Virus record (IMG/VR): IMGVR_UViG_3300033991_000095
Coordinates: 1-28,095 of that record
DNA: 28,095 bases
From: a virus
Direction: 5' to 3' (one strand)
Position numbers and translations under genes: made by a program. Positions 16,482 to 23,929 of the stretch are shown piece after piece. Under the pieces are notes generated by a model that did not search any database, was not told the DNA's origin, and was given only the letters and a program-made list of their open reading frames with translations. Position 1 is the stretch's first letter, and each line of letters begins with the position of its first letter.

Positions 16482-16501
16482 ATTCAACCCTTCACCCTTT
16501 G

Positions 16502-16531
16502 TTTATATCCCTGTACTAGTATATAGAATAA
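16502..16531 (+). promoter_or_regulatory. TATA-box-like promoter for a leaderless capsid-operon transcript
   Basis: TTTATAT at 16502-16508 is centred 26 bases before the ATG at 16531, the spacing expected between an archaeal TATA box and its transcription start. No Shine-Dalgarno sequence precedes this ATG, unlike most genes in the window, so transcription starting at the ATG itself would give a leaderless mRNA. I see no clear purine-rich BRE element. It drives the scaffold, decoration and capsid genes. Confidence 0.5.
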
Positions 16532-17211
16532 TGGTGAAAACTGTGGCAGAAACGGACACACCGCAAGAATTCATGCAGCAGGCGTATCCACCCCAGGAAA
16601 CGCCGGAGACTCCTCCGCCACAGACTCCGCCAGAAGAGGAATTGGCAGGATACCCATTGCCTGGAGATAAGATGAAAGTACTGAAGGTTGATGGGTCTGC
16701 TCTGGAGTACATAGTGTTGGTACCAAAGGGTGTTAAGACACAATACCCAATGGCATCAGCACCGAAAGCTCCGAAGCCGGCTGCAGCTCCTCCAACACCG
16801 CCTAAACTAGATATTGAGAAGGATTCGTTGAAGAAGGAAAACGAACAGCTACGCGCTGAGCTTGAGACTCTTAGGAAGGAAAATGAAGCAAGAGACACCG
16901 AGGAGAGGAAAGCTCTGGCAACCCTTGTAACAGATAAGCGTGTAGAGAAGGGTCTGTTGACTGCTGACAAGAAGGATGTCACAGTTGCAGAACTTTCGAA
17001 GCTGCCCAAAGAGCAGTTAGTAATCCTCTTGAACGACACGAAGCTGTTGGAGAAGGTACAACCCGCCAAGCCATTGCCTCAGACCAGAGAATCTCCTGAC
17101 CAGAAAGAACTGTCAGAAAAAGAGAAGAAGAAATCACTCATGAGGAAGGAGATGTTTGGTCACGACGAGCCTGCAGAGGAGTACTACAAGAAGAAGGGAG
17201 GCGATAATTAA
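16531..17211 (+). CDS. Probable capsid scaffolding protein
   Basis: This 226-residue protein has the layout of a scaffold. It has a proline-rich, flexible N-terminal region (PPQETPETPPPQTPPEEELA), a second Pro/Ala linker around residues 76-93, a coiled coil at about 96-130 (KDSLKKENEQLRAELETLRK), and a charged C-terminus (SEKEKKKSLMRKEMFG). Scaffolds fill the prohead interior and are removed by the maturation protease before DNA entry. It lies directly upstream of decoration and capsid genes and downstream of the protease domain, the usual order. The first ATG has no ribosome binding site, fitting leaderless translation. Low sequence conservation makes this a call from layout and position. 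Confidence 0.7.
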   Translation: MVKTVAETDTPQEFMQQAYPPQETPETPPPQTPPEEELAGYPLPGDKMKVLKVDGSALEYIVLVPKGVKTQYPMASAPKAPKPAAAPPTPPKLDIEKDSLKKENEQLRAELETLRKENEARDTEERKALATLVTDKRVEKGLLTADKKDVTVAELSKLPKEQLVILLNDTKLLEKVQPAKPLPQTRESPDQKELSEKEKKKSLMRKEMFGHDEPAEEYYKKKGGDN

Positions 17212-17606
17212 TGACGAAAACCGAGATAATGAGGACAGAGAGTCTTGAGGTTTTGAAAGGAAAATCCAAGACTACGACTGCAGTGGTGGCTGGCCTGATT
17301 CATGTATATGACACGGATGGTTGGGCCCCTGCAGGTGCTGACGCTGGTGGACCACATGCATTCCCTGAGGTTTCTGTGGCTGCTCCCGGCGCGGGCCAGT
17401 CGGATGTGGCAATGATTACAGAAGGAACTGTTATGTGCCAGAAAGCGGCTGGTGCCCTTGCACAAGGCATTTTCGTCAAGTCGGATGCAAACAGCAAGGC
17501 TGTTGCCTGGACGAAGGGCGTTGATGAACCCGACGAGATAGTAGGCTATGTCGTTGAGGCTGCTGCGAACGCTGACACGGAGGTCATGATACGGATATCC
17601 AACTGA
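17211..17606 (+). CDS. Capsid decoration protein (DUF2190-like or lambda gpD-like)
   Basis: A 131-residue protein starting in a TAATG overlap with the scaffold stop, with GGGAGG at 17196-17201. It is Ala/Gly/Val rich with beta-prone segments. Its EGTVMCQKAAGALAQGIFVK followed by EIVGYVVEAAANADTEVMIR is the pattern of small capsid-cementing proteins: an early GTV segment, GxxVKxD, then a 'vGya...a..g..v.v' ending. Decoration proteins bind the expanded shell and strengthen it against packaged DNA pressure. Position just before the capsid gene and its C-ending codon choice, shared with the capsid gene, support a high-copy virion protein. Confidence 0.7.
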   Translation: MTKTEIMRTESLEVLKGKSKTTTAVVAGLIHVYDTDGWAPAGADAGGPHAFPEVSVAAPGAGQSDVAMITEGTVMCQKAAGALAQGIFVKSDANSKAVAWTKGVDEPDEIVGYVVEAAANADTEVMIRISN

Positions 17607-17634
17607 GGATAGCCGTTGACAAGAGGTGAAAAAC

Positions 17635-18450
17635 ATGCCAGGAATTATAGTAGCAGATGATATATCAGACGGCATGAAAGCGGAACTCATCGTCGAAGAG
17701 GTTCTTGGTCTCGCACACCCGAAGTATAACTTGAGGCCATTTGCCAGGGTCATCGATACAGGCACCAAGAGGTCCGGAAAATGGCCAGTATCCACGAAGC
17801 TTGCTGGTCATGAGAAGGTACCTCCGCTTGTGGAAGCTCCCTTGAGTGCACAAGCATACCAGGACATCGATTTCGAACTGTGGAAGAACGTTGTTCACGT
17901 TGCCATAAGCCGTGAAGCTGAGATGGAGAGCAAAGTGGACATCATGAGGATGAACACCAAGGATGCTGCGAGGGACCTCGCAAGAATGGAGAACAAACAG
18001 ATTGCCGAGGTTATCACAGGATTCACGGATGTTCCTGGTGGTGACTGGACGGGTACCGATAGCCCGTTGGATGACATCATGCCATTAGTGGCAGTTATCC
18101 AGGACCTTGGTTACGACCCAAATGCCCTTATCATGCAATCACAGGTATACGCGTACTTCCTTGCGAATGAGAACATTAAGGAAGTGTATGAGCGCGGTGC
18201 TGTGGTTGCAAGGGGTGGCATCCAGATGTTGGGCAACTTGAAGATTGCTGCTGAGTCCTCTCTGGTTGCGGAGACCGCATTCCTTGCTGATACCGAGGCA
18301 CCCGCCATTGCATTGTTCGATGGACCTTCCATAGTGGAGCAATACACTATGCAAGCGAAGTTCGCAAGAGGTTATGCCATTGCGAAGTTCCTACAGCCGT
18401 ACAAGGTACTTGACGATGCTGGTAGGGAGATGACCGGTCTGCTGTCGTAA
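17635..18450 (+). CDS. Major capsid protein (HK97 fold)
   Basis: A 271-residue protein starting at ATG 17635, set by GAGGTGA at 17623-17629; an in-frame GTG at 17626 overlaps that site. An N-terminal helical stretch (SDGMKAELIVEEVLGLAHP) is followed by an E-loop-like strand region (ARVIDTGTKRSGKWPVSTKL), a long spine-helix segment (TKDAARDLARMENKQIAEVI), and a P-domain/A-domain (DPNALIMQSQVYAYFLAN; ALFDGPSIVEQYTM), ending in a beta strand. Length and order fit HK97-fold shell proteins without a large N-terminal delta domain, consistent with the separate scaffold gene upstream. Its codons favour C-ending choices, as expected for the most abundant virion protein. Confidence 0.9.
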   Translation: MPGIIVADDISDGMKAELIVEEVLGLAHPKYNLRPFARVIDTGTKRSGKWPVSTKLAGHEKVPPLVEAPLSAQAYQDIDFELWKNVVHVAISREAEMESKVDIMRMNTKDAARDLARMENKQIAEVITGFTDVPGGDWTGTDSPLDDIMPLVAVIQDLGYDPNALIMQSQVYAYFLANENIKEVYERGAVVARGGIQMLGNLKIAAESSLVAETAFLADTEAPAIALFDGPSIVEQYTMQAKFARGYAIAKFLQPYKVLDDAGREMTGLLS

Positions 18451-18474
18451 GGCAGTGTCTTAGTGGTGGACGCC

Positions 18475-18876
18475 ATGACAGTCACCATAACCGACGTTCG
18501 CATACATCTGAATAATATATCTCCAGAGGAAGTGAGTGATGATACAGTTCAGCAGAAGATTGATGATGCTGAATTTATGTCAAACACCTTTGGAATACCA
18601 GCAGGTGCGTTGCGAGATAGGTTTGTTAGGGCGTGGGCTGCGTGGCGTTCTTTTCTTATTTCACACTCATATAATCGTACGAAGATTGGAGTCATAGATG
18701 TTCGAGAAGACCTCGAAATGAAAGCGGCCGCTCTGCAGAAAGATGCAGAAGATACACTGATAGATGCAACCGGAGATATGTCTGCGGTCTTAAGTACTCC
18801 GATGTTCGATGATAGACCTATAGACCCGTATGAAGCGGGTGAAGACCCAGAAACGGTCGACCAGACAAAACTCTAA
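18475..18876 (+). CDS. Head-tail connector (gp6-like adaptor)
   Basis: A 133-residue, mainly helical protein beginning MTVTITDVRIHLNNISPEEV and continuing with DDTVQQKIDDAEFM, the start of gp6-type head-tail adaptors that bind the portal ring ('t..dv...L.......d..l...I..A...i'). A further helical region (RDRFVRAWAAWRSFLISHSY) follows, with an acidic, probably disordered C-terminus. I prefer ATG 18475 over the in-frame GTG at 18463. It lies directly after the capsid gene, the normal place for the first neck protein. The stop codon lies in the loop of a hairpin discussed separately. Confidence 0.75.
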   Translation: MTVTITDVRIHLNNISPEEVSDDTVQQKIDDAEFMSNTFGIPAGALRDRFVRAWAAWRSFLISHSYNRTKIGVIDVREDLEMKAAALQKDAEDTLIDATGDMSAVLSTPMFDDRPIDPYEAGEDPETVDQTKL

Positions 18877-18904
18877 AGGGTTTTGTCCCTCCAAAGACTG
18901 GAGG
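18864..18904 (+). promoter_or_regulatory. Two adjacent hairpins, the second covering the next ribosome binding site
   Basis: GACAAAAC (18864-18871) pairs with GTTTTGTC (18880-18887), enclosing the connector's stop codon. CCTCCA (18888-18893) pairs with TGGAGG (18899-18904), which is the ribosome binding site of the gene at 18913. Folding would hide that site, and ribosomes ending the upstream gene would disturb the first stem. This looks like a translational coupling switch. Confidence 0.5.
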
Positions 18905-18912
18905 ATGCATAG

Positions 18913-19470
18913 ATGGCTCTAAGTCAAGATATTGCTAGCTACAAATCAGGTTTATATATTGGTTTAGCGCAGTATCTCCGGTGGGCGGTGGAGCGTTTTC
19001 AGCAGTTATACGTTGAGCAGTTTAAGACTAGTGGTGGAGTTACAGGAACTTTTTGGCCTCCGCTATCTCCTTTTACCACATGGATTAGGACAGGTGGTGG
19101 TGGTGGTGGTCTAGCAAAACCCCTGATGGACACAGGAGAGCTTTCTCAGGCACTGGTAGTTGTACAAACTGACGAATTTCACTATTCATTGACAATAGAC
19201 CCTATTAATGCTACCCTTATTAGGATGTTTGAGTACGGGTATTCTGTTGACTGCTCTCCGGAAACTGAAAAAGGACAGAGAGTTAGAAAGTGGTTTGCTA
19301 CAATAGGATGGCCACTTGCTGACAGCACTAAGCGTTTAGTAATTCCTGCTCGACCTATTTTAGGTCCTATCATTGCAATGATTAATGAGGAGTCTAAATC
19401 AATATCTGAGGGAATCTTTGGTGTGGGGTCTTCGATTAGTTTGAATTTTTCAATGGAGTGTCAGACATGA
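18913..19470 (+). CDS. Tail completion/virion morphogenesis protein (Mu gpG-like)
   Basis: A 185-residue protein with the hallmarks of the phage virion morphogenesis (gpG-like) family. These are an N-terminal helix, then FWPPLSPFTTWIRTG, then KPLMDTGELSQAL (the 'W.PLSP.T...R...L..TG.L..S' signature), and RLVIPARPILGPI ('iPaRPfl') before a final helix. These neck proteins help attach heads and tails. Six glycines in a row encoded by GGT repeats lie at about residues 61-66. The ATG has GGAGG at 18900-18904, inside a hairpin. It ends in an ATGA overlap with a micro-ORF. Confidence 0.8.
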   Translation: MALSQDIASYKSGLYIGLAQYLRWAVERFQQLYVEQFKTSGGVTGTFWPPLSPFTTWIRTGGGGGGLAKPLMDTGELSQALVVVQTDEFHYSLTIDPINATLIRMFEYGYSVDCSPETEKGQRVRKWFATIGWPLADSTKRLVIPARPILGPIIAMINEESKSISEGIFGVGSSISLNFSMECQT

Positions 19471-19562
19471 TTATTGAAGGAACTGTAATAACTAGTATGA
19501 ATCTGCAAGGAAAAGTACAGATAAAGATTTCATTGGAGGGTGTTGCTGATGTCGGATGCTGA
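19467..19562 (+). CDS. Possible 31-residue micro-ORF bridging two neck genes
   Basis: A short frame starts at the ATG of an ATGA overlap with the previous gene and stops at 19560-19562, 14 bases into the next gene. The product begins MIIEGTVITSMNLQGKVQIK. There is no independent ribosome binding site. It may simply carry ribosomes across the 78-base gap to the next start, or it may be a chance frame. Confidence 0.35.
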   Translation: MIIEGTVITSMNLQGKVQIKISLEGVADVGC

Positions 19563-19908
19563 GATTAAGATTTATCAAGGAGATGCGATAAAGCTCGAGA
19601 TGCATATTGTTGATGAGGAGGGTAAGGATTTTGACCTCACAGATTTCGAGTCACTGCAATTTATGGTTAAGTCTAATAAAAGTGACATTAACGCAGATGC
19701 ACTGCTCTCTAAGACCGAAGCTGATATCGTTGTGGTTAATGCTACCGCTGGGAAGTTGGAGTTACAATTGAAATATGACGATACAAAGGGGATTACTATT
19801 GGAAGAAATTGGTATGAGCTTCAGCTATACGATAGCGGAAATGATATTGAGTATACACCTCTGCAAGGCTATTTCACAGTGATGGAAAAAGTATTGGATG
19901 TGGGTTAG
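19549..19908 (+). CDS. Small beta-sandwich neck/tail protein
   Basis: A 119-residue protein starting at ATG 19549 with GGAGG upstream (19536-19540). The pattern IKIYQGDAIKLEMHIVDEEG, then FDLTDFESLQFMVKS, and a closing YTPLQGYFTV is typical of small Ig-like or BppU-N-like beta-sandwich proteins in phage operons ('i..GD...l...v.d..G...dLt...i.f.v'). Its role in this neck region is unknown; similar proteins are accessory virion subunits. It overlaps the next gene's GTG start by one base. Confidence 0.65.
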   Translation: MSDAEIKIYQGDAIKLEMHIVDEEGKDFDLTDFESLQFMVKSNKSDINADALLSKTEADIVVVNATAGKLELQLKYDDTKGITIGRNWYELQLYDSGNDIEYTPLQGYFTVMEKVLDVG

Positions 19909-20273
19909 TGCCAGCACCATATGGCAATGTAGGACAGACACTGATTACATTCGAAAGAGACCTAACGGTAGTTAGAAAAGGAGAATCACAGATTGTAGAT
20001 GGGTATGTGGAGGAGTCACTTGAGCAAGAGGTAAGTTTCCGCGGTGTCATTGTACCAGTTTACACTTTGCGTTTGGAAGATATAGGTATGCATATAAAGG
20101 GAGATTCCATTCTATATGTTAGAATTACACAGCCAAGTGCTCCAGAGATTCATATTAATGACATAGTGAAGGATGGGAAGGGTCAGTGTTGGAAAGTCCT
20201 AGGAATGGATGATTATAGTGAGCATGGAAAGGTTTTGTTGTATGATATACAGAAGGTGAACCCACCATGTTAA
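19908..20273 (+). CDS. Probable head-closure (stopper) protein
   Basis: A 121-residue, mainly beta protein starting at GTG 19908, overlapping the previous TAG. It ends with the pattern ILYVRITQPSAPEIHINDIV, then GKGQCWKVLGMDDYSEHGKV and LLYDIQKV. Small neck proteins that follow the connector commonly end in 'D.i.....y.V......y...g...y.l.kv'. Such stoppers close the portal channel and form the tail interface. Length and gene order agree, but sequences in this family diverge widely. It overlaps the tail terminator gene by seven bases. Confidence 0.6.
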   Translation: MPAPYGNVGQTLITFERDLTVVRKGESQIVDGYVEESLEQEVSFRGVIVPVYTLRLEDIGMHIKGDSILYVRITQPSAPEIHINDIVKDGKGQCWKVLGMDDYSEHGKVLLYDIQKVNPPC

Positions 20274-21709
20274 GTGAAGACCAAAAGAAGTATATCATCC
20301 GCAACATTCCCGAGGATTTCATGGCAGAAGGAATCCCGTTTCACGTTCAAAAGATTTACGCCAATCAGTACGAATGTGAGAAATTTCCGGCAGTAGTACT
20401 GCAGTACATGAGTCAAGATATAATTGATAATAAGGTGTTACAGGATATAATAAAATCCACGAAACAAAATGTTGATGTCATTAGATATCATCTCCCTGGG
20501 AATCTTTCTACGGAAGATATTAAGATAACTAAATTTCCAGTTATAAATGGCCCTCCAGGACTAAAGAAAGGCGGATATTATGGTAATAGTACTCATTCTA
20601 ATTATATGACTTCCTGGAATGAGATTGGGTGTAGTTGTGGAGGAATAGGAAATAGCACGTGTGGAGGTTCCTCCTTCCGAGTTGGGCAAGCTCCATGGGG
20701 TGATTTTGGAGGAGAACCATGGTATATAAGGAGAGCATGGCTTTACTTTAATTTAGCATCTTTGCTAGGTAAACACATCAAGAGTATGATGTTTAAATTT
20801 TGGCCAACTGCTAAAGAGCAGGGCAGAGATATGTTTATGACTCCTTATCCTTGGCAAGATTTCGATATTGATGTTCAGTATGGGAGTGAGGAAAGGCCCT
20901 CACTTGAAATGCCCAACTGCTTTGATTTCTATCAAGGATACTACAGTGGGTCACTATCTGAAAAAATTAATACTGGTGTGATAATTCTCAATCAGTATAA
21001 TGCTTTAGTGATGAATTCCAATGGAATTGCAAAAATGACTGAAGATATGATGGCGGGAAGAGCGTACAGAATAACTTTGAGGTCTATGAACGATATCAAT
21101 GCAACACTTTCGATTGACGGATGGTTAAAATGTGAAGCGGAAACTGTAGGTAGAGAACCTTACCTAGAATTCACATTGTATGATGAAACGGAATATCCCT
21201 TTTCATATGGTAATGTTTTTAGTATTGATGAAGTAAAAGGAACTGTTGATGGAAGCCCCTATACATTTGAAGAAAGTGAATATGAGCTAGTAAATGATGG
21301 GATTAAGTTTCTCGGTCCTAACTTTCCAGACGATAACACCAATGTTGAAGTTACATACTCTGCTGCTTATGTGTTTAAGGTTGTTGGGGCGAAGAAACAT
21401 GATAATCTAATGGTGCAAATTTACGCTGATGATGTCTTTGAGGGAAAGCGTAAACTGAATGGAATCATTCTTGTTGAGGTGATTGCCACATCGGTAAGAC
21501 AGTGGTTTGAATACACTATGCAAAGAGATGATATGGTAGTTCTTACAATCACGCCTACCACGAATACAGATTTCGAAGTGGATGGAAAAGTAACCAGGAG
21601 AAGAACGTTTACTGTTTCTATCTCTTACTGGGAGGCGATAGATAAACAACCTGTTGAGTCGATTGAAGAGGTAGAGAAGGTTCCAGTTACACCTAGCTGG
21701 GAGGAGTAA
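20267..21709 (+). CDS. Tail terminator-like protein with a large inserted domain
   Basis: A 480-residue protein whose two ends look like one myovirus tail terminator. Residues 1-52 (PFHVQKIYANQYECEKFPAV, VLQYMSQD) form the first half. Residues about 370-465 (NLMVQIYADDVF, GIILVEVIATSVRQWFEYTM, FTVSISYWEAIDKQ) form the second. Between them are about 300 extra residues. These include a Gly/Cys-rich stretch (EIGCSCGGIGNSTCGGSSFR), a DNRLRE/CBM-like strand region (YIRRAWLYFNLASLLGKHIK), and a segment with TVDGSPYTFEESEYELVNDG, a recurrent phage beta motif. The usual family length is 130-200 residues. The insertion would project from the neck or tail top and could bind sugar. The terminator assignment rests on flanks and gene order. 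Confidence 0.55.
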   Translation: MLSEDQKKYIIRNIPEDFMAEGIPFHVQKIYANQYECEKFPAVVLQYMSQDIIDNKVLQDIIKSTKQNVDVIRYHLPGNLSTEDIKITKFPVINGPPGLKKGGYYGNSTHSNYMTSWNEIGCSCGGIGNSTCGGSSFRVGQAPWGDFGGEPWYIRRAWLYFNLASLLGKHIKSMMFKFWPTAKEQGRDMFMTPYPWQDFDIDVQYGSEERPSLEMPNCFDFYQGYYSGSLSEKINTGVIILNQYNALVMNSNGIAKMTEDMMAGRAYRITLRSMNDINATLSIDGWLKCEAETVGREPYLEFTLYDETEYPFSYGNVFSIDEVKGTVDGSPYTFEESEYELVNDGIKFLGPNFPDDNTNVEVTYSAAYVFKVVGAKKHDNLMVQIYADDVFEGKRKLNGIILVEVIATSVRQWFEYTMQRDDMVVLTITPTTNTDFEVDGKVTRRRTFTVSISYWEAIDKQPVESIEEVEKVPVTPSWEE

Positions 21710-21711
21710 AT

Positions 21712-22083
21712 ATGGGAAAAAGAATAATAGCCAACCGTGCAGTGCAGCTCCCTACTATTGGTAAGACTCTAATGGTAGGTGAATCAATAGAGCTTCCTGA
21801 TAAGTTGTCAGGAGTTCAACAGAAGGAGTACGAGCGTGCACTGAAGATTGGGTTGATTAAGGAGGTCAAAGAAGAGAAGAAGGTGGAGAAGAAAGTTACA
21901 CCTCCGTTGAAAGAGAAGAGGCCAGAGCCAAAAGAGTCTTTAAAGTATTCCTACGAGGGGTTGGATGAGAAGTTCAAGAGTGAGGTTAAGAAGATTGCGG
22001 AGGAGGAGTTTCTCTTGGACATTAAGACAACCGATAAGAAGGAAGATATCATACAGAAGATTCTTTCAGCTCAAAAGGCTTAA
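21712..22083 (+). CDS. Small protein upstream of the sheath gene
   Basis: A 123-residue protein with a short beta-rich N-terminus (RIIANRAVQLPTIGKTLMVG followed by ESIELPD), a Lys/Glu-rich linker (KEVKEEKKVEKKVTPPLKEK) and a helical C-terminus (DKKEDIIQKILSAQKA) that resembles a LEM/SAP-like helix pair. Small proteins with a similar N-terminal strand pattern (DUF2635-like) often precede sheath genes in myoviruses, but their function is not established. It is co-transcribed with the sheath and terminator genes. Confidence 0.6.
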   Translation: MGKRIIANRAVQLPTIGKTLMVGESIELPDKLSGVQQKEYERALKIGLIKEVKEEKKVEKKVTPPLKEKRPEPKESLKYSYEGLDEKFKSEVKKIAEEEFLLDIKTTDKKEDIIQKILSAQKA

Positions 22084-22099
22084 GCAGTAGGTGAGAGAA

Positions 22100-23416
22100 G
22101 TGCCAGTAGAACCCGTGATAATTGACACAACCATCGAAGCCGTCGGGGAGGTAAGTCCATCGTATGGAAATGTCCTTCTCGTTGGCGAAGATGAAGCTGG
22201 TGGACTTGCGGTTAACACCGTACAGTCATACACCAACATTGACGATGTGGGAACTGATTTCGGTGCATCGTCAAAGGTTTATAGAGCCGCACAGATGGTG
22301 TTCGCCCAAGGTGTGTATAAGCTTTGGGCGGTTAAAGTGGATGTTAAATCCATTGCTGCGGAGTCGATTACAGCCGGAAGTGCTCAGTCTTTTGCCCACA
22401 GTCCCGTAAAGGGCGGTACTGTCGTATGCGCAACATATACAGTCCAGTATGACTACAACGACCCTCCCGTGGACCCGGGTGCGAACAAAGCGGAAGTGGG
22501 TACAGAAGGAACTAAAATCTTTCTTAATGGTGCTGGAGCTAAGAACGTTGACTACGATTATTATGACTTAGCTGCCCTGGAAGCTGCCATCAAGGACTAT
22601 GAAGATGACATTGATTTAGTCTACTTCTGTGCGTTTACTGATGGGTCTGGAAATGGTGGTGCAGGACCTCAGGATTGGGGTATATTAGCTGAAATAGTAG
22701 ACCTCTGCGATACGTACACATGGGTTACTGTAATTCCGGGAAGAGGTGATGAGACCAAAGCTGTCCAGAAGACCGACCTTACGTGTGATGGTGAGGATTC
22801 CTACGAAAGCCGCAATGTCATGTTAATTGCACACTTGGATACATCTTCCGATGATGATGTAGGTGCTGCAGTTATTGGACAGATGTCTGTTGTGGTTCCG
22901 TGGGATAAGATGATGTGGAAGGCCATCAAGGGACTTGACGAGGATAATATATCTGAGTTCCCGAAGTCGGATGTTTCTGACCTTGAAAACACTACAATCA
23001 ATGCTTTGTTCTATAGGTCCGGATTTTACAGATGCAGTGATGGTCTAACGAGTGCTGGTGGCGATTACAAGTATGTCGATATCACCAGAACGAGGTATTG
23101 GATTGAGAAGTACATCAAACAGGACTTGGGTAACTTAATCCAAGATACCACACTTCCGTATGACCCTTCAGGAATATCAATCGTTAAGAGCACAATTCAG
23201 CACACCTGTGATGATGCAGTTTTACAGGGTGCGTTGAGAGTTCCGTGGACCGATTCTGGTGGCATATTCCACCGCGGCTACGTAGTTGAGGTACCTGATT
23301 TCAATGATGTATCGGAAACAGATAGAAAGAACAGGATTCTTCGCAATGTGTATGTAACTATCTATCTGAGAGGACACATCCAAGAGATTAGGTTGAACCT
23401 TGCAATACAACTGTGA
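22100..23416 (+). CDS. Tail sheath protein
   Basis: A 438-residue protein. I chose GTG 22100 because AGGTGA (22089-22094) lies five bases upstream; an earlier in-frame GTG at 22091 lies inside that site. The C-terminal half carries sheath hallmarks: YVDITRTRYWIEKYIKQDLG (the conserved strand and long helix before the C-terminal domain) and EVPDFNDVSETDRKNRILRN followed by VYVTIYLRGHIQEIRLNLAI, equivalent to the donor strand that links sheath subunits. The middle contains an alpha/beta domain (YVTVIP-like TYTWVTVIPGRGDE). It would form the contractile cylinder. C-ending codons and direct linkage to the tube gene fit a high-copy structural protein. Confidence 0.85.
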   Translation: MPVEPVIIDTTIEAVGEVSPSYGNVLLVGEDEAGGLAVNTVQSYTNIDDVGTDFGASSKVYRAAQMVFAQGVYKLWAVKVDVKSIAAESITAGSAQSFAHSPVKGGTVVCATYTVQYDYNDPPVDPGANKAEVGTEGTKIFLNGAGAKNVDYDYYDLAALEAAIKDYEDDIDLVYFCAFTDGSGNGGAGPQDWGILAEIVDLCDTYTWVTVIPGRGDETKAVQKTDLTCDGEDSYESRNVMLIAHLDTSSDDDVGAAVIGQMSVVVPWDKMMWKAIKGLDEDNISEFPKSDVSDLENTTINALFYRSGFYRCSDGLTSAGGDYKYVDITRTRYWIEKYIKQDLGNLIQDTTLPYDPSGISIVKSTIQHTCDDAVLQGALRVPWTDSGGIFHRGYVVEVPDFNDVSETDRKNRILRNVYVTIYLRGHIQEIRLNLAIQL

Positions 23417-23426
23417 GGTGATGTAG

Positions 23427-23885
23427 TTGGCTGACCAAGGAGCAGAAACCCCGAAAGTGTATGATGTCCGCAGGGTTACTCTGAAGATAGGTGGAGAGGT
23501 CATCACTGGGCTTGCCCCCGATGGTTTCGGTATTTCGCCTACAGCAGAGACTACGCTGATATCGGGATTAAAGGGTGAAGTTGGTTTTAACGTGGACCCC
23601 TCATCTGGGGCAGAAGCCACCGTAACCCTGAAGTCAGTGAGCGACAGTAACGAGTACTTGAGACAATTGCTTAATAAGCAGAGAGAAGCTATGCAAAGCG
23701 ACTCCCCATTCGAACCTTTCAAGTTCGAGGTCATTGTTGACCCAGGCTGGGACAGAGCGTTTGGCTTCAAAACAAAGCGCATCGAGTACTGCGTCATCAC
23801 GAAGTGGCCTGACTTCGCAACCGATGAGAAGGAAGCACCGGACTACGAATGGGGCTTTATGGGATACGGGTATAAGGAGGAGTAG
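23427..23885 (+). CDS. Tail tube protein (TTG start)
   Basis: A 152-residue protein beginning at TTG 23427 behind GAGGTGAT (23415-23422); the only nearby ATG, at 23421, is followed at once by a stop. The N-terminal part reads VYDVRRVTLKIGGEVITGLA, and the middle ISGLKGEVGFNVDPSSGAEA then VTLKSVSDSNEYLRQLL. This matches the tube pattern 'v.ltv.G..i.G......e......G..Gev......sg..tvtl...S..n..L'. A rare start codon for such an abundant protein is notable. A terminator overlaps its stop codon, limiting readthrough to the chaperone genes. Confidence 0.85.
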   Translation: MADQGAETPKVYDVRRVTLKIGGEVITGLAPDGFGISPTAETTLISGLKGEVGFNVDPSSGAEATVTLKSVSDSNEYLRQLLNKQREAMQSDSPFEPFKFEVIVDPGWDRAFGFKTKRIEYCVITKWPDFATDEKEAPDYEWGFMGYGYKEE

Positions 23886-23911
23886 AGCGAAAGCTCTACT
23901 CTAACTTTTTT
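23881..23911 (+). terminator. Hairpin terminator after the tail tube gene
   Basis: AGTAGAGC (23881-23888) pairs perfectly with GCTCTACT (23893-23900) around a GAAA tetraloop, and six Ts follow at 23906-23911. The tube stop codon TAG lies in the left arm. No promoter is visible before the next gene at 23930, so it probably reduces rather than ends transcription into the chaperone and tape-measure genes. Confidence 0.8.
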
Positions 23912-23929
23912 ACCAGGAGTTGAAAGAAC

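Noticed and set aside
16503-17069. Long minus-strand open frame across the scaffold gene
   Set aside because: It is the complement of a proline- and lysine-rich coding region with biased codons; its Ser/Phe-rich translation matches no family and has no ribosome binding site.
19093-19111. GGT repeat tract as a contingency-type microsatellite
   Set aside because: It encodes six glycines in a loop of the gpG-like protein; trinucleotide changes would not alter the frame.
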